Source: Paracoccus albus (GTDB taxonomy: Bacteria; Pseudomonadota; Alphaproteobacteria; Rhodobacterales; Rhodobacteraceae). From it: 64,000 nucleotides of DNA. Below the pieces are notes generated by a model. That model was not told the DNA's origin. It searched no databases and was given only the letters and a program-made list of their open reading frames with translations. The DNA is taken from assembly GCF_027913035.1 (NCBI RefSeq), contig NZ_CP115775.1, positions 1,302,001 to 1,366,000 of the forward strand. The letters are read 5' to 3'. The translations under genes were made by a program, and so were the position numbers. This document shows positions 44,890-52,987 of the stretch, one piece after another. Position 1 is the stretch's first letter. Every line of letters starts with the position of its first letter.

Positions 44890-45918
44890 TCAGGCAGAAA
44901 GTTCCTGCCGGATGATCTCTGCCCCCGCGCTCAGCGCCGCCAGTTTGCCACGCGCGACCTGCCGGGACAGCGGGGCCATGCCACAATTCGTGCAGGGGTA
45001 AAGCTTGTCAGCGTCTACAAATTCCAACGCCTTGCGCAGGACATCGGCAACCTGCTCAGGCGTCTCGATGGCCTCATTCGCCACGTCAATCGCGCCGACC
45101 ATGACCTTTTTGCCGCGAATAAGCTCTATCAACTCCATCGGCACGTGCGAGTTCTGACATTCCAGCGACACCAGATCGATATTCGACGCCTGAAGCTTCG
45201 GGAAAACCTGTTCATACTGACGCCATTCCGCACCCAGTGTCTTTTTCCAGTCCGTATTGGCCTTGATGCCGTAGCCATAGCAGATATGGACCGCCGTTTC
45301 GCATTTCAGACCCTCGATCGCCCTTTCCAGCGTCGCGATGCCCCAATCGCTCACCTCATCGAAGAAGACGTTAAATGCCGGTTCGTCGAACTGGATGATG
45401 TCTACGCCCGCGGCCTCAAGCTCTTTCGCTTCATCGTTCAGGATCGCGGCGAATTCCCAGGCGAGTTTCTCGCGGCTTTTGTAATGGGCGTCGTAAAGCG
45501 TGTCGATCATCGTCATCGGACCGGGCAGAGCCCATTTGATCGGCGCATCGGTCTGTGCGCGCAGAAATTTCGCATCCTCGACAAAAACCGGCCTTTCACG
45601 AGCTACCGCACTGACAACGGTCGGCACGCTGGCGTCATAGCGATCCCTGATCCGCACCGTCTCGCGCTTTTCGAAATCGACGCCGGAAAGATGTTCAATG
45701 AATGTCGTGACGAAATGCTGGCGGGTCTGTTCGCCGTCGCTGACAATGTCGATGCCTGCTCGCTGTTGTTCGGACAAAGAAACGCGCAGCGCATCCTGTT
45801 TGGCCTCGATCAATTCATCACCCTGCAGTTTCCAGGGCGACCAGAGTTTTTCAGGCTCTGCCAGCCAGACGGGTTTCGGCAGGCTGCCGGCAGTGGATGT
45901 GGGAAGTAGTTTGTGCAT
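44890..45918 (-). CDS. mesD: MesD: folate-independent methionine synthase, core MetE-like
   Basis: 342 residues, matching only the C-terminal catalytic barrel of MetE. The zinc and homocysteine ligands are all present: H211 and C213 (VHICY), E253 (SLECQNS) and C312 (TNCGM). The N-terminal folate-binding half of MetE is absent. Directly upstream lies a DUF1852 gene (mesX). This pair defines the MesD/MesX system, shown by others to make methionine from homocysteine without folate and to need oxygen. The methyl donor is not known. It is in an operon with mesX and a flavin reductase. Confidence 0.9.
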   Translation of the reverse strand: MHKLLPTSTAGSLPKPVWLAEPEKLWSPWKLQGDELIEAKQDALRVSLSEQQRAGIDIVSDGEQTRQHFVTTFIEHLSGVDFEKRETVRIRDRYDASVPTVVSAVARERPVFVEDAKFLRAQTDAPIKWALPGPMTMIDTLYDAHYKSREKLAWEFAAILNDEAKELEAAGVDIIQFDEPAFNVFFDEVSDWGIATLERAIEGLKCETAVHICYGYGIKANTDWKKTLGAEWRQYEQVFPKLQASNIDLVSLECQNSHVPMELIELIRGKKVMVGAIDVANEAIETPEQVADVLRKALEFVDADKLYPCTNCGMAPLSRQVARGKLAALSAGAEIIRQELSA

Positions 45919-45942
45919 GTCAGTTCACTTCTTGATGTCTTG

Positions 45943-46920
45943 TCACACGGCCAGCTTCGTGGACCCTTCGTCCAGAAACGCACGGAGCGGTTTGATAAGG
46001 TGCTCTTCCGCGTATTTACCCTGCTCGACCGCAAGCCTGCTGCGTTCGTCGCGGTCATAGGTTACGCGGGTCAGCGAATAGTCCTGATGCTTCAGGCTGG
46101 GCCTATAGCTTTCACCGGCGACGGAATTGGCGTTGTAGATCTCTGGCCGGTAGATCTTCTGGAAGGCCTCCATCGTGCTGATCGTGGCGATAAGTTCCAG
46201 ATTGCTGTAATCGTTCAGCAGATCACCGACGAAGAAAAAGGCCAGCGGTGCCACGCTGCGTGGCGGCATGAAATAGCGAACCTGCAGACCCATTTTCTTG
46301 AAGTACTGTTCGGTTAACGAAGATTCGTTGGGCTCATATTCGATACCCAGGACCGGATGGCTGTTGGCCGTCCGCCGATAAGTTTTACTGTCAGACACAC
46401 TCAGGCAGATGACCGGGGGCTTGCGGAAATGCGCCCTGAACGCGTCGGATGCGACGAAGGATTTGAAAATCTGTCCATGCAGTTCACCAAAGTCGTCCGG
46501 CACGCTAAAGCCCGCGCGGCCCGTGTTATGTTCAGGAAGACGCACGCTGAAATCGTAGTCTCGAACATAGGACGAGAAGTTATTGCCCACGAGCCCGTCA
46601 ATGCGCGCGCCCGTCTTGCGGTCAACAATCGTTGGCTTAAGGATCTCGATGGCCGGAAGTGCTTCCTTGCTGCCTTCGACGGTCATCTCGACAGAGACAA
46701 TGTCCAATTCCACCGCGTAGCGATCCCCCCGCGGATTGTCCCACCGCGCCAGATCGTTGAAGCGATTGTCGATCATTTTCAAAGCATTTGACAGGTTTTC
46801 CTGCCGATGCTCCCCCCGTGCGAGGTTGGCGAAATTGGTTGTCAGCCGCGTATTGTCGGCGGGCGTATAGGTTTCGTCGAAACGAAGTTCCTTAATCGCG
46901 AATGTAAAGCTCTCGGTCAT
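45943..46920 (-). CDS. mesX: MesX (DUF1852), partner of MesD
   Basis: 325 residues from the ATG at 46920 (MTESFTFAIKEL). DUF1852 features: DNTRLTTNFANLARGEHRQENL, MIDNRFNDLARWDNP, and FFVGDLLNDYSNLELIATISTMEAFQKIYRPEIYNA. The protein is required for MesD activity; its chemistry is unknown. It starts the mesX-mesD-flavin reductase operon. 129 bp upstream of its ATG is a LysR-type palindrome, and a LysR gene lies just beyond. The frame is open to 46971 without a better start. Confidence 0.9.
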   Translation of the reverse strand: MTESFTFAIKELRFDETYTPADNTRLTTNFANLARGEHRQENLSNALKMIDNRFNDLARWDNPRGDRYAVELDIVSVEMTVEGSKEALPAIEILKPTIVDRKTGARIDGLVGNNFSSYVRDYDFSVRLPEHNTGRAGFSVPDDFGELHGQIFKSFVASDAFRAHFRKPPVICLSVSDSKTYRRTANSHPVLGIEYEPNESSLTEQYFKKMGLQVRYFMPPRSVAPLAFFFVGDLLNDYSNLELIATISTMEAFQKIYRPEIYNANSVAGESYRPSLKHQDYSLTRVTYDRDERSRLAVEQGKYAEEHLIKPLRAFLDEGSTKLAV

Positions 46921-47048
46921 CTGGTCCGGTGCCCGTATCTGTCGGTGTCCTTGGCACAACGCAGCCGTCATACGGCGCTGCGCTGCGTTCGATATCCACT
47001 ATATGGACCAGCCGCTCCATGAAGAAAAATGACTTATTTTAAGAAAAA

Positions 47049-47065
47049 CATGAATACGCGTCATG
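47049..47065. promoter_or_regulatory. LysR-type operator upstream of mesX
   Basis: CATGA-N7-TCATG, perfect inverted repeat. It contains TGAATACGCGTCA, one base off the MetR consensus TGAA-N5-TTCA, with the T-N11-A spacing of LysR sites. It is 129 bp from the mesX start. A related site lies before the lysR gene. Confidence 0.55.
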
Positions 47066-47101
47066 TAACGCGGTGAGAAGCGATGGAGACAAACCGACGC
47101 G

Positions 47102-47974
47102 TCAGACGCGGACCTTCGTGGCCAGATCAATGAAGCCTTTCAGATAGCTGGCGATTTCCCCCCCGCGATGGCCCAGATGAATGGATTTCGGGATGCCCTC
47201 GCCGATCCGCACGCCCGTCACGCCGCTGACCCCGCGCAGCAGCCAATCCGGCGTCGCGCTGACCGCCCGGCCCGAAGCCACCAGCCGAAGCATCAGATCG
47301 GTGGTTTCCACCGTCCGGTGACGACGTGGCAGCGCGTTGGCGGGAACGAGAAAGCGGGTGTAGATATCCAGCCTTTCGCGGGCAACGGGATAGGTGATCA
47401 GCGTCTCGCGTGCCAAATCCTGTGGTTCAACCCGTCCCCTCTTCGCCAGCGGGTGATTATTGGCCACCGCAAGAACCATTTCGTAATCAAAAACGGGTCG
47501 GTATTCCAAGCCCGGACGTTCGATGGGATCCGGGGTTACAAGAATGTCGATCTCATGCCCGAGCAGCGCTGCCAAGCCGCCGAACTGGAATGCAGTTGTC
47601 ACATCCAGATCGACATCCGGCCATTCCGCCAGAAACGGATCCACGACACGCATCAGCCAGTCCTGACAGGGATGACACTCCATCCCGACCCGGATCGCGC
47701 CGCGGCGACCGCGCGCGTAATCTTCCAGCACCGAAGCACCATGTTCCAATTGCGGCAGAACCCGCTGCGCCAGCGTCAGAAGATACTGGCCCGCAGAAGT
47801 GAGACGCAGCTTGCGGCCCTCTCGCTCCCAAAGTTTAACACCATGACGTTCCTCGAACCGGCGGATTGCGTGGCTGACGGCCGATTGCGTCAGGCAAAGC
47901 TGATCCGCCGCCTCTGTCAGGCTGCCCGTTCGGTCGATCTCTCGAAGAATGGTCAGAGGCTGGATATCAATCAT
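47102..47974 (-). CDS. LysR family regulator, MetR-like
   Basis: 290 residues. N-terminal winged helix: LTILREIDRTGSLTEAADQLCLTQSAVSHAIRRFEERHGVKLWERE. The effector domain follows (AIRVGMECHPCQDWLMRVVDPFLAEWPDVDLDV), which is the MetR pattern, including the GMECHPC segment. MetR senses homocysteine. It is on the same strand as mesX, with 181 nt between them, and probably activates the mesXD operon when methionine is short. Confidence 0.88.
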   Translation of the reverse strand: MIDIQPLTILREIDRTGSLTEAADQLCLTQSAVSHAIRRFEERHGVKLWEREGRKLRLTSAGQYLLTLAQRVLPQLEHGASVLEDYARGRRGAIRVGMECHPCQDWLMRVVDPFLAEWPDVDLDVTTAFQFGGLAALLGHEIDILVTPDPIERPGLEYRPVFDYEMVLAVANNHPLAKRGRVEPQDLARETLITYPVARERLDIYTRFLVPANALPRRHRTVETTDLMLRLVASGRAVSATPDWLLRGVSGVTGVRIGEGIPKSIHLGHRGGEIASYLKGFIDLATKVRV

Positions 47975-47979
47975 GAGTT

Positions 47980-47994
47980 ATGACCCGTTGTCAT
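47980..47994. promoter_or_regulatory. LysR-type operator at the lysR promoter
   Basis: ATGAC-CCGTT-GTCAT, perfect 5-5-5 repeat, with T-N11-A spacing. The core TGAC-N5-GTCA shares its right half with the site upstream of mesX. It lies 6 bp before the lysR start, fitting autoregulation. Confidence 0.5.
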
Positions 47995-48460
47995 GTTATT
48001 TGCGAAATAGCGCCCAAACAAGTCATACTCAAGCTTGAACGGATGCTCAAAATCGCCCCATATTCAGATGCTTTCGGTTTCCAGCCAAAAAACACGTGCT
48101 CTCTGAAAAGCGATAGAATTGACGACCTGCGCCGGTTGAGTGGAAATATAGGCGGGTCGGATTCTGTCCGTCTTGGCTGCAAGTCCGAACAACTGGATCG
48201 TCTCGACAGGTCAAGCAGCATTCCTGGATAGGATGATCGGCCGTGCGCATGCACGCTCGTCCTTTCTCACAGGACGGTGCAAAAGGTGCGATCTGTGTTG
48301 CTCCATAACGGTAAAACATGCGGCAACGCTGTCGCATAGCAGTCGCAATTCTTATAGTTTGCCATATAATCTATTGTGCGACCGTGGAACCCAGCATCGG
48401 CGTCCCCGGCGAAATACCGGGTAACTTGTTCAGTCAGCCACGTCCGGAGGAGCGACGCCA
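47995..48460. promoter_or_regulatory. Long upstream region of the fdhF/ydeP-like gene
   Basis: 466 nt with no supportable gene. TATAAT at 48365-48370 is a good -10 candidate, with a poor -35 (GTCGCA). A short dyad CCCGG-CGAAATA-CCGGG occurs at about 48404-48420 in the presumed leader. Short frames on both strands have no ribosome site. Confidence 0.35.
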
Positions 48461-50755
48461 ATGACCGAGAAGCATGTGACCGGAAAACCATCCAGTGCTG
48501 CCGGCGGATGGGGAGCGCTGAAAAGCGTCGGGCGCCAGTTGATGGGCAGCGGCCAGCCGCTGCGGGGGGCGAAGACTCTGCTCAGCCTCAATCAGGCTGA
48601 CGGGTTCGATTGCCCCGGATGCGCATGGGGCGACCCGGAACATGGATCTTCTTTTGAGTTCTGCGAAAACGGCGTCAAGGCCGTTGCATGGGAGGCCACA
48701 CGGGCGCGGATCACGGCGGAGTTTCTGGCGGAACATTCCGTCACCGAGTTGCAGGGCTGGAGCGATTACGACCTGGAACATCAGGGGCGGTTGACCCAAC
48801 CGCTGCGTTACAATGCCGAAACCGATCACTATGAGGAGATCGGTTGGGACGACGCATTCGCGGAAATCGGCGCGGCGCTGAACGCCCTCGACAATCCCAA
48901 TGAGGCGGAATTCTACACCTCGGGCCGGGCCAGCAATGAGGCTGCTTTTCTTTATCAGCTTTTCGTCCGTCTCTACGGGACCAACAACTTTCCCGACTGT
49001 TCGAACATGTGTCACGAAGCCAGCGGCGTCGCCCTGACCGAGGCCATCGGCATCGGCAAGGGCACGGTCCTGCTGGAAGATTTCGAAAAATGCGATCTGG
49101 TCTATTGCGTCGGTCAGAATCCCGGCACCAACCATCCCCGCATGCTGGCCACCCTGCGTGAGGTGGTAGAGCGCGGCGCCAAGGTCTGCGTTATCAATAC
49201 CCTGAAGGAAAAGGGCCTGCGCCGGTTTGCCGATCCGCAGAATAAGCTGGAAATGCTGCATGGTGGGTCCGAGCCGACCTCGACCGATTATTACCGCCCC
49301 CGCCTTGGCGGCGACATGGCGGTGTTCCGCGGCATGTCGCGTCTGGTGCTGGAGGCGGATGACACGGCCCGTGCCGAAGGCCAACCACCGGTCATAGACC
49401 GCGACTTCATCGCCGAACACACTGACGGTTTCGACGCATGGGCGGATATGGTTCGCGTGACACCCTGGGATATAATCGAAGAGCAATCCGGTCTGACCCG
49501 CGACGAAATCGCAGAGATGGCGGGAATGTATATGCGCGCCGAACGTGTGATCACGACATGGGCGATGGGGATCACACAGCACCTGCATTCGGTGCAGACC
49601 ATACGCGAGATCACCAGCTTCATGCTTCTGCGTGGCAATATCGGTCGCGAAGGCGCAGGGTTGTGTCCGGTGCGCGGACATTCCAATGTTCAGGGCGACC
49701 GCACGGTCGGCATCAATGAAAATCCGCCCAAGGCCATGATGGATGCGATGGAGGCAGAGCTTGGCGTGCCCCTGCCCCGCGAACCGGGCCATAATGTTGC
49801 CCATGCCATTGGCGCGATGCTGGACGGATCGGCGAAGGCGTTCGTGGCTCTTGGCGGGAACTTCGCGCGCGCGGTGCCGGACAGTTCGCTGGTCGCGGAA
49901 GCGCTTGGCCGTCTGGATCTGACGGTGAATATTGCGACCAAACTGAACCATTCCCATCTGATGCCCGGTCAAAAATCCTATGTCCTGCCCTGCCTTGGCC
50001 GAACGGAAATCGACCGCAATGCGGCGGGCGAGCGCCAGATGATCACGGTAGAGGATTCCATGTCGATGGTGCACGGCTCTGCCGGGATCAACCCACCTGC
50101 GTCGAAGGATCTGCGTTCCGAGATAGCCATCATCGCCGGCATTGCCAAGGCCACGGTGGGAAGCGATGTCGTGAATTGGGATATTATGGCGCAGGATTAC
50201 GACAAGATCCGCGACATGATAGCCCGCGTGTTGCCGATCTACGGGGATTTTAACCGCGATGTGCGCCAACCGCGTGGGTTCTGGCTGCGCAACGGGGCCT
50301 CGCATCGCGAATGGAACACGCCCACCGGTCGGGCGAATTTCGGGTTGGACGGCTTGCCAGAACGGACCGAATGGCAGCAGGTGCAGGACCGGGATGGGCA
50401 GTTTGTGCTGCAGACCTTCCGTTCTCACGATCAGTATAACACCACGATCTACGGCATGGATGACCGCTATCGCGGCGTATACGGCGCGCGGAAGGTCGTG
50501 TTTATCAACCCGGACGACGCCGCTGGAATGGGTCTGTCAGCGGGTGATCTTGTCGATGTGACGGGATGCTATGACGATGGCCGGTTGCGGCAATGCCTTG
50601 GCTTTCGGGTTGTTCCTTATGACATCCCGTTCGGCTGTCTTGGCGGCTATTATCCCGAGATGAATGAGCTGGTGCCACATCAGGCTGTCGGCGACAAGAG
50701 CTTCACGCCGACTTCAAAATCAATCATCGTGCGTATCACTCCGCATCGGCAATGA
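48461..50755 (+). CDS. FdhF/YdeP family molybdopterin oxidoreductase
   Basis: 764 residues, start preceded by GGAGGAG. The family's CPGCAWGDP motif is near residue 50, in place of the usual four-cysteine FeS site. The likely Mo-ligand region is NFPDCSNMCHEASGVALTEAIG near 180. Cofactor loops are DLVYCVGQNPGTNHPRM, LLRGNIGREGAGLCPVRGHSNVQGDRTVGI and the C-terminal beta domain HDQYNTTIYGMDDRYRGVYG. Proteins of this group resemble formate dehydrogenase H but lack proven activity (YdeP is linked to acid resistance). It needs molybdenum, which modABC in this window would supply. Its stop overlaps the next gene. Confidence 0.9.
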   Translation: MTEKHVTGKPSSAAGGWGALKSVGRQLMGSGQPLRGAKTLLSLNQADGFDCPGCAWGDPEHGSSFEFCENGVKAVAWEATRARITAEFLAEHSVTELQGWSDYDLEHQGRLTQPLRYNAETDHYEEIGWDDAFAEIGAALNALDNPNEAEFYTSGRASNEAAFLYQLFVRLYGTNNFPDCSNMCHEASGVALTEAIGIGKGTVLLEDFEKCDLVYCVGQNPGTNHPRMLATLREVVERGAKVCVINTLKEKGLRRFADPQNKLEMLHGGSEPTSTDYYRPRLGGDMAVFRGMSRLVLEADDTARAEGQPPVIDRDFIAEHTDGFDAWADMVRVTPWDIIEEQSGLTRDEIAEMAGMYMRAERVITTWAMGITQHLHSVQTIREITSFMLLRGNIGREGAGLCPVRGHSNVQGDRTVGINENPPKAMMDAMEAELGVPLPREPGHNVAHAIGAMLDGSAKAFVALGGNFARAVPDSSLVAEALGRLDLTVNIATKLNHSHLMPGQKSYVLPCLGRTEIDRNAAGERQMITVEDSMSMVHGSAGINPPASKDLRSEIAIIAGIAKATVGSDVVNWDIMAQDYDKIRDMIARVLPIYGDFNRDVRQPRGFWLRNGASHREWNTPTGRANFGLDGLPERTEWQQVQDRDGQFVLQTFRSHDQYNTTIYGMDDRYRGVYGARKVVFINPDDAAGMGLSAGDLVDVTGCYDDGRLRQCLGFRVVPYDIPFGCLGGYYPEMNELVPHQAVGDKSFTPTSKSIIVRITPHRQ

Positions 50756-51051
50756 CTGCCGAGGGAGACGCGCTCCGCCGTTCCTTTGACACCGCCGTCG
50801 CGTCGGGAACGGTGTTTCTGACACCGATGGGACCGTTGATTCTGGCCGCGGCGGGGCTGGAACTTGCCCTTGACAGTCGCAGCTTCGCCCGGCGATTTGG
50901 CGTGGCACATGCGCTTGTAATCCGTGAATGCACCAGCTTGTCCGATGATCTGGGCCTGATCAAGACAGAGTGTCGAGGCGGAAGGTCGCAGAGGCTGTTC
51001 TATCGGCTGACCTCTGCGGGCGAACACTCGCTGGGGCTGAAAGGGCGCTAA
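50752..51051 (+). CDS. Small winged-helix-like protein coupled to the molybdoenzyme
   Basis: 99 residues. The ATG overlaps the stop of the FdhF/YdeP-like gene (AATGA), so it is translationally coupled. The second half, RSFARRFGVAHALVIRECTSLSDDLGLIKTECRGGRSQRLFYRLTSAGEHSL, reads like a winged helix: recognition helix, then a basic beta-wing. No family is recognised. It could be a local regulator or an accessory factor. A convergent 134-nt gap separates it from the hydrolase gene. Confidence 0.7.
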   Translation: MTAEGDALRRSFDTAVASGTVFLTPMGPLILAAAGLELALDSRSFARRFGVAHALVIRECTSLSDDLGLIKTECRGGRSQRLFYRLTSAGEHSLGLKGR

Positions 51052-51185
51052 TCGTGCAGGGTCGCGCAAGCTTCTTTCAGGTTCTACTACACCACGTCAG
51101 GTGTGCTTCGGCGGCAGGCGTCTGTTGCCGAAGCAAAGCTAAACACCGCTGGTTCTGTGCTTCAGCACATACCCAGCTGTGACAG

Positions 51186-52199
51186 TTAAAGCCCAAGCCC
51201 TGACGCGATAACTTCGATCAGATCAGCGTGCGTCGCGGCACGATCCGTGCCTTCGGGGTCTGTACAGATCGGGTCATCCTCGTCTTGCGCCAACATTTCG
51301 GTGGCACCCTCCTGACAAGTACCAAGAAAGGTAAAATGGTTTGCAGGCGCGATCTCTTCATAGGACGCGCCGGGCAGCCGGTTGGCCAGATCATTCCCTT
51401 CCGGTCCGACATCAGCGGCGCGCAAGCGTTCCGCATCGCCAAGGTTGATCAGAAGCATTTCGGGAAGAGCATCCCTGACTGTCACCGGATCGGCCGCACC
51501 GCCGAAACCCGGATCTACGATCACGGCCTTCGCAACACGCCGGTCGCGCATATCGGCTTCGAAGCCAGGATAGTCCGCAAACCGCACAGCGCCCCGCAGG
51601 AAGAACCGGCAATCGGCCGCGTCCGGATTCGTTGTGCAATTTCGGTCCTGCACCGTCCCGTCAAAACGCACACCCGACAGGCCAAGCGCGGTCGCGCCGC
51701 CCAGCGAGAATCCAACGACGCCGATCCGTGCCTCGTCTATGAAAGGCGCTAAGGCCGGATCGGATAGGACCATATCCGCCGCCGCTGAAAGATCATTGGC
51801 CCGTGCCTCCAGATCGACAGAACGTCGCGGCGAGCTGTCGCCGCTGGAGGAGCCCGGATGATCGACCGCAAGGACAATCGCACCTCGTCCAACCAGCCCG
51901 CTGCTCAGCCACCCCAAAGAATCGGCATTTCCACCGGACCCGTGCGACAGAAGAATCAGCGGATATTTGCCCTCGGCAATGGCCGCGCCGACGAATGCGA
52001 AAGTAGGTTCGAATATCGGGCCGTCGCCGATGGGCGCGCGATAAGTCGGATTGGCTGCCGGATACCAGATAGATGCTGAAACAGGACGGGCGCGATGATC
52101 CGCATTCAGATCAAACCGGTCATATCCGGGCAGCATTTCCGCCGCGACGGGCAATGCGTGAGAAAAGGCAAGGATGGTAAGCAGTGTCAGTCGTTTCAT
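51186..52199 (-). CDS. Secreted alpha/beta hydrolase (platelet-activating factor acetylhydrolase/dienelactone hydrolase-like)
   Basis: 337 residues from ATG 52199, with GGAGG 6 nt upstream. Signal peptide (LTLLTILAFSHALPVAA). The fold shows PLILLSHGSGGNADSLGWLSSGLV (oxyanion region), IVLAVDHPGSSSGD, and the nucleophile elbow GVVGFSLGGATALGL. The catalytic His is probably in APANHFTFL. Four cysteines after the elbow suggest disulfides. The substrate is an ester, unknown. Confidence 0.85.
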   Translation of the reverse strand: MKRLTLLTILAFSHALPVAAEMLPGYDRFDLNADHRARPVSASIWYPAANPTYRAPIGDGPIFEPTFAFVGAAIAEGKYPLILLSHGSGGNADSLGWLSSGLVGRGAIVLAVDHPGSSSGDSSPRRSVDLEARANDLSAAADMVLSDPALAPFIDEARIGVVGFSLGGATALGLSGVRFDGTVQDRNCTTNPDAADCRFFLRGAVRFADYPGFEADMRDRRVAKAVIVDPGFGGAADPVTVRDALPEMLLINLGDAERLRAADVGPEGNDLANRLPGASYEEIAPANHFTFLGTCQEGATEMLAQDEDDPICTDPEGTDRAATHADLIEVIASGLGL

Positions 52200-52810
52200 G
52201 GCAACCTCCGTTTGAACGATGGCCGGTAGGTGCAAAAAACCCGCGAAACCTGCGTCCTGATTCCGGGATTCAGGTCGCCACGATCCGGATTTCGAACCAT
52301 AGCGCGTCAGTGCCTATGCTACCGATCGCTGCCTTTGTGCCCCCGTTCTCTGCTATCTTACGATTAGCGCATATCCATCAGACGCAGACACTTTCTGATC
52401 GCGCTTTCCTCCGCCTATGCGATGTAGCCTCTGGTCGTGAAACTGGCGGGCGGTTCTCGGGTCGAATGTTCGCGTACGATCTGCCGGTCAGCGCAGTAAT
52501 GCTGCTACCACTGGCCTCGCTTACCTTTCAGGCTGCATTGGATTAACAAAGCAACGCGTCGCGCGATGGCCATGCACCAAGTGGCACCTGCTTCTGCCTT
52601 CTTCTGCCGCGATTTCATACCCGAAACGACCGATATCTTTGTTCGGCTTTTCTTCTCAGCCTATGGCTGCGCGATCCCTCTCGGGTTGCGCGGAACATCC
52701 GGTATGCCACCTGCACACCGTAAGCGCCGACCTCCAAAGGGCCTGACGACGCTTGTCTTGGTATTGACAGATCGCAATGCGTCAACACCGGTACGAGCCA
52801 CGACCTGCGG
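52200..52810. other. Apparently non-coding stretch before a rearrangement scar
   Basis: 611 nt. Frames of 60-140 codons cross it but none has a ribosome site, a domain or good codon structure. It lies between the hydrolase gene and three gene fragments, so it may be decayed coding DNA. Nothing identifiable was found; no terminal inverted repeats were seen. Confidence 0.4.
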
Positions 52811-52987
52811 TCACAACGATATCTTTCGTGAACGCAACCTGCGTACCGTCACGAAAATCATCAGAGCTGCCGCAGCGAGCAGTAGCGCGGCACTGACCGG
52901 ACGCTGGATCAGGATGGAGGGTGAGCCCCCGCCCATCATAAGCGAAACTTGCAGATTGAACTCTATCTGCTTACCCAGCACCGGAAT
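52811..52987 (-). pseudogene. C-terminal remnant of a TctA tricarboxylate transporter permease
   Basis: On the minus strand the last ~59 residues read IPVLGKQIEFNLQVSLMMGG, then GSPSILIQRPVSAALLLAAAAL and a basic end RRLRSRK. This matches the C-terminus of TctA, where VLGPxxExNLRRSLxxSxGDPSIFxxRP precedes the last helix. Upstream of ~52990 the similarity stops and the DNA becomes a LysR fragment on the other strand. No TctA body, TctB or TctC is near. It is a remnant of a larger permease gene. Confidence 0.6.

Noticed and set aside
48434..50428. 664-codon minus-strand ORF opposite the FdhF/YdeP-like gene
   Set aside because: Antisense shadow; the plus-strand frame carries clear molybdopterin motifs and a Shine-Dalgarno site.
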